Of a DNA stretch of 64,000 nucleotides, positions 17,483-24,840 are shown piece by piece. Each line of letters begins with the position of its first letter. Positions within the stretch are counted from its first letter, which is position 1. The translations under genes were made by a program, and so were the position numbers. A model generated the notes under the pieces. The model worked only from the letters and a program-made list of their open reading frames with translations. It ran no database searches and was not told the DNA's origin. This stretch comes from JAGVUD01 sp052033935. GTDB lineage: Bacteria; Armatimonadota; UBA5829; DSUL01. Where the stretch lies: positions 6,099 through 70,098 of the forward strand of contig JBPOJE010000002.1 of NCBI GenBank assembly GCA_052033935.1, given 5' to 3'.

Positions 17483-18158
17483 TTACTTCAGCTCGTCACG
17501 GTACCTCGCCGGGTTGCAGATCTCGAGCGAGTTCTGCGGGCTGATGAACGCCTTGGTCTTCGTGTCGTAGTTGTAGTGCATGGGCCACCCGGGCGTGGTG
17601 AAGTCCGTCGTGCTGTTGCTCGCGCCGCCCGCCGCCGCCGCGAACCGGACATGGCCGTCTATGAATGCGCAGTTCAGCTTGACGCCCTGCCTCCAACCTT
17701 TGTCCGAGTCACCGCTGTGGAAACCACGCCGGTCAACGAAGGACATCTGGTTTGAGGGATAGTCGAACGTGGTCTCACTTGCGTCCGTAGCCGATGCGTA
17801 CAGGTCCACGCACCGGCGATAGATGTATGAGATCCGGTCCGTGGGTTCGCCGGTATTGGTCGAGTCAGATGGACAGAAAAAGAAGACGCCGTCGTACAGA
17901 AGGTCTCCTCCGAAGCAGTATTGGCCCGGCCAAGCCGCACATCGGAGCAAGGCAATGTGAGGTTGTTGTCGTTGGCGTACATCCTCAGCGCTCTCGCAAG
18001 TGTCTTCAGATTGTCCTGACAACTTGGTGTGCGTGTGTAGCTGTCGCGCTGGTGAACGCGGGCCAGACGATGGCGTAGGCCACCGCCAGCACAATAAGAA
18101 CGGCGAGGGATTCCCAGAGCGTGCAGCCCGGCATTCGCTGTTTCGGTAGAGGTCTCAT
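17483..18158 (-). pseudogene. type IV prepilin-like protein, broken by two frameshifts
   Basis: Three frames must be joined to recover one prepilin. From the ATG at 18158 the first frame gives a leader and helix (RMPGCTLWESLAVLIVL), with cleavage expected after the Gly, and stops at about 18007. The second frame then reads LARALRMYANDNNLTLP, the usual continuation of these proteins, and the third frame gives the C-terminal part with FIDGHVRFAA, the H-X9-DG type ending, and stops at 17483. Each change equals loss of one base; the second sits beside a GGG run near 17922-17924. Intact relatives are secreted pilin-like proteins of unknown role. It may be a true pseudogene or carry sequence errors. 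Confidence 0.75.
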
Positions 18159-18265
18159 CGCGTACCTGCCTTGTAGCTCGGCTACGAACCCGTCAGTAGA
18201 GCGCACCCTCGCGCCTGGTGGCGCTGTGCTATCTCTCAGACCTCAGTATCAGATTGCTGTGTTCC

Positions 18266-19540
18266 TTATCTGTTCACCACGTTCCCGCTGATCTGCACGT
18301 CGCCCTTCGAGTTGTTCTCGATTCGGGCTTCGCCCTGGAACCTGTTGCCGGTGATGACGGCGGTCTTCACGCTCTCGCCCAGCAGAATCTGCTTCTTGTC
18401 CTCGCGGAAGAACGAGTTCGCGATGTTGATCTCTCCGCCGAGTGCCTCGACGCAGGGAACCTGCTTCGCGCTCGGGTCCCAGTTGACGAAGTTGCCCTGG
18501 CTCACGCTCATAAAGCCGCTTCCCGCGATGCGCAGGCAGCGTTCGGCAGGCCCCCAGAAGGCGCAGTTCGAGAGCTGTGTCACTCCTGTGCACGAAGGCC
18601 GCACGTCAATCATCGCCTCGGAACCTGTTCCGCCGACGAACTCGCCGTTGGTTATGAGCAGCCCCGCCCCTTGAGTCTCCTCGACAAGCACGCACGTGCG
18701 CGACCAGTCCGCCGCTATTCCCGGGAAGTTGCCGTTGCACGCCCCCGCCTCGCTTTTGTAGAAGCGATATCCCACCTTGCACCCGTAGCTGAACGTGTTC
18801 GATATGAACTCCCAGTCGCTGCGGCCGATGGCGAAGGCGACGCAGTTGTCGTAGATATAGGCAAGCAGGTCTTCCCACTTCGGAATCCCCGCCTCGCCCG
18901 AGCGCGCCCAGTAGTGCGGGTTGAAGTGCACGTTCTCGATGCGCCCGATGTCGGTGCATTTGTCTATATGCACGCCTGCCTTCAGGGGGCAGCCGAACAC
19001 GTTGCGGATGTAGTGCAGCTCGTTCGGTTTCTCGCCGATGTCAATGCCTTTGAAGACGTTCACCAGCGTCACGTCCATCACGCTGCAGTGCATGCCCTCG
19101 CCCTGAATGGTCCATGGATACACAAACGGCTTGGGCAGCTTCTGCTCGGGATAGAAGATCGTGATGCCCTTGACGGCGCTGTTCGGCGAAAGGTGAATCA
19201 GCGGCTCTCCACTCTCGCGCCCCTTGCCCGCGTACCCGAGAAGAATGGTTCCCTTACGGTGTTCCGCGTGGTGCGGCGCCTGCCATGTGCCGCTCAGGGT
19301 TACGCCCGCAGGCACCTTCAGCCCGCTGTTCAGCCGGTATCGCCCGGCGGGCAGAAACACCTCGCCGCCATCTTTTCCGGCGGCGTCGAGCGCTTTCTGA
19401 ATCGCCGCCGAGTCGTTTTTGAGCCCGTCGCCCTTCGCCCCGAAATCCTTCACGTTCACACTCTCCTTTTGGGCCGCGGCCGCTGCCGCGGCAGCCAGAA
19501 CCAGCGCGGCAGCGGCCGCGAGTTGCCTCTTCAGTGCCAA
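18266..19540 (-). CDS. secreted pectate-lyase-superfamily (right-handed beta-helix) protein
   Basis: A 424-residue protein. I choose the TTG at 19540 because GGAGG stands eight bases upstream and a signal peptide follows at once (ALKRQLAAAAALVL then a run of Ala); the frame is open further upstream without a plausible product. After the signal comes the Pectate_lyase_3 opening VNVKDFGAKGDGLKNDSAA and GGEVFLPAGRYRL, then repeated short strands such as GLLITNGEFVGG and VTQLSNCAFWGPA typical of a parallel beta helix. Such proteins bind or cleave polygalacturonate-like chains or are phage-tailspike-like. It lies on the same strand as the heparinase-like gene, with the broken prepilin between them. 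Confidence 0.8.
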   Translation of the reverse strand: MALKRQLAAAAALVLAAAAAAAAQKESVNVKDFGAKGDGLKNDSAAIQKALDAAGKDGGEVFLPAGRYRLNSGLKVPAGVTLSGTWQAPHHAEHRKGTILLGYAGKGRESGEPLIHLSPNSAVKGITIFYPEQKLPKPFVYPWTIQGEGMHCSVMDVTLVNVFKGIDIGEKPNELHYIRNVFGCPLKAGVHIDKCTDIGRIENVHFNPHYWARSGEAGIPKWEDLLAYIYDNCVAFAIGRSDWEFISNTFSYGCKVGYRFYKSEAGACNGNFPGIAADWSRTCVLVEETQGAGLLITNGEFVGGTGSEAMIDVRPSCTGVTQLSNCAFWGPAERCLRIAGSGFMSVSQGNFVNWDPSAKQVPCVEALGGEINIANSFFREDKKQILLGESVKTAVITGNRFQGEARIENNSKGDVQISGNVVNR

Positions 19541-19693
19541 GTCTGTTCCTCCCTGGCCGCGCGCGGCGGCCACTATGCAGTTGGCCAGGGAACGGCCAAA
19601 ACCCTGCTTTGCCGAGCGTGTGGCGGCATGTTCTTGCTCCGGCGGTGGCCTTTGACGGAAACTCTGACGCGGGCGCCCCGCGTATGAACTGCC

Positions 19694-20341
19694 ATGCCTG
19701 CTCGATTCTGGATACTCACTTCGTGGAACCTGCTGCTGGCCATTGTGCCGGTGCTTCTCGCGCTCGTCTTCGCCCAGCTTGCGAACCGGGAGCGGCTCTC
19801 GCCCGTCAGGGTGGTGGGACTCGCCGCCGTTGGCCTGCTGTGGCTGGCTTTTTTGCCGAACACCTGCTATCTGCTCACCGAATGGCGGCATTTCCTCGAA
19901 ACCCTCGACGCGACCAACCTCTATCTGCGCGCCCGCTTGAACTCCTCGACCACGCTCTGGCTCATGGCATACACGGCGTTCTACTTTCTGTACAGCGGAT
20001 TCGGAATGCTCTGTTTCGCCCTCGCCATCCGCCCTGTCGCCGCGGTGCTTCGCCGCACTCGCTTGAACCTTGTCGTACCGGGAGTTCTCCTGTTCGGGGC
20101 GCTATCGGTTGGCGTCTATCTCGGACTCATCCTCCGGTTCAATAGCTGGGACCTGATCATGCGCCCGATCGAGGTGCTGGGTTCCGTGCTTGAACTGGGC
20201 CAGCGGCCGCTGCTCAGCATGTTTCTGATCGTGTTCGCGGCGTTTCTGTTGCTGGGATACGTGGTGGTGGATATCTGGGTGGATGGGCTTGCGCTACGCC
20301 TGAAGCAGAGGCAGGGATTGCAGACTGTGGATGACAGATGA
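19694..20341 (+). CDS. DUF1361 membrane protein
   Basis: A 215-residue protein with about six membrane segments. DUF1361 wording is visible: SWNLLLAIVPVLLAL at the start, LAFLPNTCYLLTEW near residues 51-65 and GLILRFNSWDLI near 143-155. The function of the family is unknown; members are small integral membrane proteins. It is divergent from the pectate-lyase-like gene (154 bases between) and precedes a GNAT gene that has its own -10 element. Confidence 0.8.
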   Translation: MPARFWILTSWNLLLAIVPVLLALVFAQLANRERLSPVRVVGLAAVGLLWLAFLPNTCYLLTEWRHFLETLDATNLYLRARLNSSTTLWLMAYTAFYFLYSGFGMLCFALAIRPVAAVLRRTRLNLVVPGVLLFGALSVGVYLGLILRFNSWDLIMRPIEVLGSVLELGQRPLLSMFLIVFAAFLLLGYVVVDIWVDGLALRLKQRQGLQTVDDR

Positions 20342-20367
20342 CAGAGTCGCGGCCGGGCGGCGTCTGG

Positions 20368-20373
20368 TATAAT
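20368..20373 (+). promoter_or_regulatory. TATAAT -10 element; leaderless start for the GNAT gene
   Basis: TATAAT ends eight bases before the GTG at 20382, so transcription should begin at or within two bases of the start codon. No ribosome site lies between. This implies a leaderless mRNA if the GTG is the true start. Confidence 0.5.
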
Positions 20374-20381
20374 CCCGGCCA

Positions 20382-20963
20382 GTGGAAGACACACAGATAA
20401 CTGCTCCCGCCGAAACCACGCCGCAGCCCTTGCCGCAACTCACCATGCTGCACCCGCACCTCGAATCTCTGCCGCGTCTCCAGCTTCCTGCTGGCGTCCG
20501 CATCCGCACCTATCGTCCGGGAGACGAGCCGGTTTGGGCGGCCATCATGGAAGGCATACTCGGGTCGGGCTGGACGCCGGAGAATGTGCGGGAGAAGCTG
20601 ACAGGGCACCCGCAGTTCGAGGCCGGGGGCCTCTTCTTCGCCATCCTGAACGGGCGGCCAGTGGGCTCGGCCTGCGCTTGGAGGGCAACGCCCGAAGAGA
20701 CCAGGCGGGGCAACCTCCACATGGTTTCAGTGCTGCCGGAGGCCCGGGGGCTCGGCCTGGGGAAAGTGCTGACGCTGAAGGTGCTGCTCTACCTGCGCCG
20801 CAGAGGCTTCACCGAGGCCGATCTGCTCACCGACGACTTCCGGATCCCCGCCATCCGCGCGTACCTCAGCGCGGGGTTCCAGCCGCTGTGCACCCACGAA
20901 TCACACGCCGCGCGGTGGGAATCGGTCATGCGCCAGATCGCTGAAGTCTCGAAAACGCCCTAA
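20382..20963 (+). CDS. GNAT family N-acetyltransferase
   Basis: A 193-residue protein with a GNAT fold in its last 155 residues. It shows VRIRTYRPGDEPVWAAI (start of the domain), then motif A as HMVSVLPEARGLGLGKVLTLKVL (the acetyl-CoA pyrophosphate loop RGLGLGK) and IRAYLSAGFQPL near the end. The first 38 residues are Pro-rich and unassigned. GTG at 20382 is used; the ATG at 20445 is an alternative that still keeps the whole domain. The 3' end overlaps the convergent typA by four bases. Substrate unknown. Confidence 0.8.
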   Translation: MEDTQITAPAETTPQPLPQLTMLHPHLESLPRLQLPAGVRIRTYRPGDEPVWAAIMEGILGSGWTPENVREKLTGHPQFEAGGLFFAILNGRPVGSACAWRATPEETRRGNLHMVSVLPEARGLGLGKVLTLKVLLYLRRRGFTEADLLTDDFRIPAIRAYLSAGFQPLCTHESHAARWESVMRQIAEVSKTP

Positions 20964-22816
20964 GTGCGCCGCGCGCTGCGCAGGGCGAGGTTCCGGTCGA
21001 GGTCGCTCAGGATACTCTTTCGGAAGCGCAGCGCGTCCGGCGTCACTTCCAGAAGCTCGTCGTCGCCGATGAACGCCAGCGCCTGCTCAAGGGTGAACAG
21101 CCGGGGTGGGGTAATCAGAACGGTGGCGTCCTCGGTGGATGAGCGCATGTTCGTCATGTGCTTCGCCTTGCAGATGTTGACGACCATGTCCTCGTTGCGC
21201 GGGTTGTCGCCCACGACCTGCCCCTCGTACACTTCCTCGCCGGGCCGCACGAAGAACGCCGCCCGCTCTTGGAGCGGAGCTATGGCGTACGCCGTGGCCC
21301 GGCCGGTCTCCTTCGAGACAAGGCTTCCGCGTGTGCGGGTCACAATGGGGCCGCGATGCGGGCCGTAGCCCACGAACAGCCGCGACATTAGCCCCAGTCC
21401 CCGCGTCCACGTCAGAAAGTCCGTCCGGAAACCGATGAGTCCGCGCGTGGGCACGCTGAAGAGGAGCCGGTGGTTGTCCGCTTCGTCTCTGCTCATCGAG
21501 ATCATCTCGCCCCGGCGCTGCGCAAGCGCCTCGATGATGGTGCCGAGCGCTTCGTTGTTGACATCCAGCGTCAGTTCCTCGATGGGCTCCGAGAGCACTC
21601 CATCAACGGTCTTTGTGATGGCCCTCGGCTTGCTCACGCACACCTCGAACCCCTCGCGGCGCATCGTCTCCAGCAGAATCGCAAGCTGCAGTTCGCCGCG
21701 GCCCGAGACGCGCAGAGTGTCCGGGGTGGCGCCGGGCTCGACGCGCAGGCTGACGTTCGTCTTCACCTCGCGCTTCAGCCGGTTCGAGATGTTGCGCATC
21801 GTGACATACTTACCGCTGCGCCCCGCCCACGGCCCCGTGTTGACGATGAAGTCCACGCTCACCGTCGGCTCGTCAATATGAATCAGGTCGAGCGCCTCCG
21901 GCTGCTGCGCGTCGCCGATCGTCTCGCCTATCTGCACCTCCGGATATCCGGTCAGAAGCACGATCTCGCCCGCCGCTGCTTCCGCAGTCTCGATGCGCTC
22001 AAGGTTTTCGTATGCCAACACTTTCGTCACGGTGAAGCGGTCCTGCGAGCCGTCGCGTTTGATGATCGCCACCTGCTCGCCCTGCCGCACAACGCCGCGC
22101 AGAATCTTGCCGCCGAACATCCGCCCGAGATGATCGTCGTAGTCGAGGCTCGTAACCTGCATCTGAAATGGCAGTGCGGGATCGGCCTCAGGAGGCGGAA
22201 TGTGCTGGAGGATCATTTCGAAAAGCGGCTCGATGTCGCGCGGCTCGTCGTGCGGGTCGCGCAGCGCATAGCCGTCCGTCCCCGAAGCGAAGAGATACGG
22301 GAAGTCGAGCTGCTCCTCGCTGCATCCCAGCTCGATGAACAGGTCCAGAACCTCGTCCACGACCTCCCACGGCCTCGCTCCGGGACGGTCAATCTTGTTG
22401 ATGACGACAATGGGCTGCAGCCGCTGCTCCAGCGCCTTCTTCAGCACGAAGCGCGTCTGCGGCATCGGGCCTTCGCAGGCGTCCACCAGCAGCAACACGC
22501 CGTCCACGCTTCGCAGTATGCGCTCCACCTCGCCTCCGAAATCCGAGTGTCCGGGGGTGTCCACGATATTGATCTTGACGCCGCGGTAGCGTACCGAGGT
22601 TACCTTCGAAAGGATGGTGATTCCCTTTTCGCGCTCCAGGTCGTTCGAATCCATCACCCGCTCGGCGATGGACTGGTTGCTGCGGAAGGCGCCGCTCTGG
22701 TGCAGAATCACGTCAACGAGCGTCGTCTTTCCGTGATCCACGTGCGCGATGATGGCGAGGTTGCGAATGTCTTCGCGGACGGCGGCTGTGACTGGAGAAG
22801 CTTGTGCGACGCTCAT
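20960..22816 (-). CDS. typA: translational GTPase TypA/BipA
   Basis: A 618-residue ribosome-associated GTPase of the EF-G superfamily involved in ribosome assembly and stress growth. G motifs are IIAHVDHGKTTL (G1), GITI in EREKGITILSK (G2), DTPGHSDFGGEVER (G3) and NKIDRPGARP (G4). The TypA-specific C-terminal part is present (GVLSEPIEELTLDV, FLTWTRGLGLMSRLF, HMTNMRSS). I use the ATG at 22816; the frame is open another 22 codons upstream. It is convergent with the GNAT gene and divergent from the Spy-like gene. A possible promoter lies at 22848-22877. Confidence 0.96.
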   Translation of the reverse strand: MSVAQASPVTAAVREDIRNLAIIAHVDHGKTTLVDVILHQSGAFRSNQSIAERVMDSNDLEREKGITILSKVTSVRYRGVKINIVDTPGHSDFGGEVERILRSVDGVLLLVDACEGPMPQTRFVLKKALEQRLQPIVVINKIDRPGARPWEVVDEVLDLFIELGCSEEQLDFPYLFASGTDGYALRDPHDEPRDIEPLFEMILQHIPPPEADPALPFQMQVTSLDYDDHLGRMFGGKILRGVVRQGEQVAIIKRDGSQDRFTVTKVLAYENLERIETAEAAAGEIVLLTGYPEVQIGETIGDAQQPEALDLIHIDEPTVSVDFIVNTGPWAGRSGKYVTMRNISNRLKREVKTNVSLRVEPGATPDTLRVSGRGELQLAILLETMRREGFEVCVSKPRAITKTVDGVLSEPIEELTLDVNNEALGTIIEALAQRRGEMISMSRDEADNHRLLFSVPTRGLIGFRTDFLTWTRGLGLMSRLFVGYGPHRGPIVTRTRGSLVSKETGRATAYAIAPLQERAAFFVRPGEEVYEGQVVGDNPRNEDMVVNICKAKHMTNMRSSTEDATVLITPPRLFTLEQALAFIGDDELLEVTPDALRFRKSILSDLDRNLALRSARRT

Positions 22817-22847
22817 ATGTTTGGTGAAGTGTACGGATTCCGAGGCG

Positions 22848-22877
22848 ATTCTATCTGACTCGCCTCTCCAGTGTCCA
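22848..22877 (-). promoter_or_regulatory. possible typA promoter
   Basis: On the minus strand TGGACA (22877-22872) and TAGAAT (22853-22848) are 18 bases apart, upstream of the typA start at 22816. Both elements are one or two bases from consensus. Confidence 0.4.
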
Positions 22878-22999
22878 CGCACACCCCACGTGCTGTGTTA
22901 TGCCCAGGTGCGCGAATTCGTCTAACATAAGACGCTGAAGCTCAGTATCCGGCGAAGCAAATCCGTTCAGTCATCGAGCTATCAGCAAGGAGGATCCCA

Positions 23000-23641
23000 T
23001 TGAAGAAAACTGCGGTATATCTGTTGGTGGCCATTCTGACCCTAGCGGCGGTGAGCGCGTGGGCGCAGAACGCCGATCAGGGGGCGCGGCAGCGGCAGCA
23101 TCAGCCCGTGGCCCCTGGTGCCCCAGGCGCGCCCGCACAGGGGGTCGCGCAGGGCTTCGCCGCACGGATGATGATCTCTTCGCCGGCGCAGACCGTCAAC
23201 CCGCCGATGGTGCAGATGGTCGAGCGGCAGGCAGAAATCCTGCAGCTCACAGACGATCAGAAGACGTCAGTGACGACCCTGCTCACAAACCGCGCGGCAG
23301 TGGTACAGCCGCTTCAACAGAAGCTGACCCAGGCCTGCCAGGCTCTCCGCACGGCGGTCGCGGCGCAGCAGTACGACGCGGCGAAGATCAAAACGCTTGC
23401 GGCGCAGGCACAGGCCGCCGAAGCAGCGGTCGTTGACGTGCACCTCGCCACATGGGCCCAGCTCAGGACCATCCTGAGCGCGGAGCAGATCGGCAAGCTG
23501 CAGCAGGGCGGCGGGATGCGCCAGCCGCCCATGCGTGACCCCGGCGCAAGGCCGGACGGCCAGCCGGGCCGGCAGCGTAACGGCCAGTTCGCGCCTCCGT
23601 CTCCCGGCGGACTGGACGCTCCGCCTCCTCCCATGGAGTAG
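23000..23641 (+). CDS. Spy/CpxP-like periplasmic protein
   Basis: A 213-residue exported protein starting at TTG behind AGGAGG. Residues 1-22 are a clear signal peptide ending SAWAQ. A helical middle region has two LTxxQ-like motifs, LTDDQKTSV near residue 84 and LSAEQIGKL near 160, the pattern of Spy, CpxP and related periplasmic chaperone-like proteins. The ends are low-complexity: Gln/Ala/Pro/Gly-rich after the signal and Pro/Gly/Arg-rich at the C-terminus. Its transcript ends at a strong terminator 19 bases after the stop. Role is inferred only from the motif and location. Confidence 0.65.
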   Translation: MKKTAVYLLVAILTLAAVSAWAQNADQGARQRQHQPVAPGAPGAPAQGVAQGFAARMMISSPAQTVNPPMVQMVERQAEILQLTDDQKTSVTTLLTNRAAVVQPLQQKLTQACQALRTAVAAQQYDAAKIKTLAAQAQAAEAAVVDVHLATWAQLRTILSAEQIGKLQQGGGMRQPPMRDPGARPDGQPGRQRNGQFAPPSPGGLDAPPPPME

Positions 23642-23659
23642 GAGGCTGCTTCTATTGGG

Positions 23660-23690
23660 GGCCTCGGGCGAAGCGCCCGGGGCCTTTTCT
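23660..23690 (+). terminator. intrinsic terminator after the Spy-like gene
   Basis: An 11-base-pair GC-rich stem (23660-23670 with 23674-23684, one G-T pair) with a three-base loop is followed by TTTTCTT. Confidence 0.9.
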
Positions 23691-23740
23691 TCATCTCTGG
23701 TTCCCGCTCTTCGGCGTCATTACTGACGGGAGGCGTCTCG

Positions 23741-24457
23741 TCAGTCGTACCCGCTTCCGTACCCGTCCCTGCTCATGACACCATTGGGTGAGACGTACTG
23801 CTGGTCGAACTGGGCCGCCGAAGTAACGAACTCCGCGTGTCCGTCCGCGAAGATCATCGTCGCCCCCCCCGGGTGCCACTGCCGGTACCACTGGTCGCCA
23901 TAGTAGTACCGCGCTCCGCCCGGATCGTTTTGCGGGCTTGCCCACGGCATCATCTCGTCGCGAATGATGCGCGTCTGCGAGGGATACTCGAACGCCGCGT
24001 CGTTGATCATGCGGGTTGGCACGCCAAGAAGCGCGTCGTTCTCCCGCGAGATCCCATTAACGACTGAGAACGTGCCTCTCGTGAATCGGAAGCTCGATCC
24101 AAACGCTTCGTGATAGCTGCTCTCGCCCGTGCCGTCGAGCGCCGGGCCGCCGGAGTCGTCCGGGCAGCGGAAGATCTCCTTGTCCTTCGAGTAGGGAAGC
24201 AGTACGGTCTCCACGCCGTAGTGCGGGGCTTGAGTGTTGTAAGCGTGAAAGACCGGCCAGATGCTGGCGTTGTCGTCCACGTACATCCTCACGCACATCC
24301 CCACGCTGCGCGCATTCGAAACACAGGTTGCCACCCGTGCGTGCTCTCGAGCCGCGCCAAAGACGGGGAAGAGAATGGCCGCCAGTATCGCTATGATCGC
24401 GATGACGACCAGAAGCTCGATCAGCGTAAAGCCTCTGTTGTGCGCGTGTCTGTTCAT
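23741..24457 (-). CDS. H-X9-DG type prepilin (DUF1559-like secreted pseudopilin)
   Basis: A 238-residue pilin-like protein. The leader ends at Gly9 and the mature chain starts FTLIELLVVIAII, with Glu5 of the mature protein conserved, so PilD-type processing is expected. AAILFPVFGAAREHAR and CVSNARSVGMCVRMYVDD follow, and the C-terminal part has FADGHAEFV, the DG motif of this group. These proteins are abundant in Armatimonadota and Planctomycetota; their function is not established. The ATG at 24457 has GGGAGCAGG upstream. The only thing upstream on this strand is a TPP riboswitch with an intrinsic terminator, so transcription should be repressed by thiamine pyrophosphate. It is a relative of the broken gene at 17483-18158. 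Confidence 0.85.
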   Translation of the reverse strand: MNRHAHNRGFTLIELLVVIAIIAILAAILFPVFGAAREHARVATCVSNARSVGMCVRMYVDDNASIWPVFHAYNTQAPHYGVETVLLPYSKDKEIFRCPDDSGGPALDGTGESSYHEAFGSSFRFTRGTFSVVNGISRENDALLGVPTRMINDAAFEYPSQTRIIRDEMMPWASPQNDPGGARYYYGDQWYRQWHPGGATMIFADGHAEFVTSAAQFDQQYVSPNGVMSRDGYGSGYD

Positions 24458-24477
24458 CCGCCTGCTCCCTGTTGACG

Positions 24478-24520
24478 AAAAAAGCCGCTGCTCCCGGACC
24501 CATGGCCCCGGAACAGCGGC
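24478..24520 (-). terminator. intrinsic terminator: expression platform of the TPP riboswitch
   Basis: On the minus strand GCCGCTG (24520-24514) pairs with CAGCGGC (24490-24484), extended inward by TTCCGG/CCGGGA, and is followed by TTTTTT. Its 5' strand is also complementary to the riboswitch 3' strand, which gives mutually exclusive structures. Confidence 0.9.
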
Positions 24521-24556
24521 GGTGACAGACGGCACTTAGCAAATCTTGACGCTCTT

Positions 24557-24649
24557 CCGCTTTCCTACGCCGGCATTATCCGGGTCAGGTTCCTGGGGTC
24601 GCACGCCTTTCGGATGCCTCTCAGCCGGCTCTGCCGGCTCCCCCAGCGG
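24557..24649 (-). promoter_or_regulatory. TPP (thi-box) riboswitch
   Basis: Read on the minus strand, the aptamer has closing stem P1 (CCGCT 24649-24645 with AGCGG 24561-24557), GGCTGAGAGG, then ACCTGACCCGGATAATGCCGG and CGTAGGA, the two conserved thi-box segments that contact the pyrimidine and the pyrophosphate of TPP. The segment GGAAAGCGG (24565-24557) can pair either within P1 or with CCGCTGTTCC (24519-24510) of the terminator. Ligand binding should therefore release the terminator (an OFF switch). A TATAAT on the same strand at 24698-24693 may be the -10 element. The only downstream gene on the strand is a prepilin. Confidence 0.93.
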
Positions 24650-24775
24650 TTGCTTCTGTTCCCCGGCGGTGGTACCGCGCGGGAACACACTGATTATATC
24701 CGCTCCTTCCGTCCGGCCGCCACCGGCGGGGCGTACCCGGCAGGATTCGCTGTCACAAATCCTGCTCTTGCTCGA

Positions 24776-24804
24776 TTGACAGGCCGTGCGGGGAGTTGTA
24801 TGCT
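24776..24804 (+). promoter_or_regulatory. sigma-70 promoter of the KimA-like operon
   Basis: TTGACA (24776-24781) and TATGCT (24799-24804) are 17 bases apart. Transcription should begin near 24811, about 30 bases before the TTG at 24841, which leaves no room for a leader riboswitch. Confidence 0.75.
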
Positions 24805-24840
24805 CCCGATTAGCTTCAAAGAAGAAATGATATTGTCGAA

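Noticed and set aside
18218..19687. A 489-codon plus-strand frame opposite the pectate-lyase-like gene.
   Set aside because: Composition is Arg/His/Val-rich and the minus strand has a signal peptide, ribosome site and a known fold.
21470..22858. A long plus-strand frame opposite typA (462 codons), and similar long frames opposite the beta-helix gene (55218-56480) and gcvPB (36252-37286).
   Set aside because: These are shadows of high-GC codons in well-recognised genes, with Arg/His-rich products and no family wording.
24668..24679. A plus-strand 12-mer GGTGGTACCGCG identical to the T-box core, upstream of the KimA-like gene.
   Set aside because: There is no room for a Stem I because the TPP riboswitch occupies the opposite strand just upstream, and the KimA-like promoter at 24776-24804 lies downstream of the 12-mer. 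Chance in GC-rich DNA is more likely.
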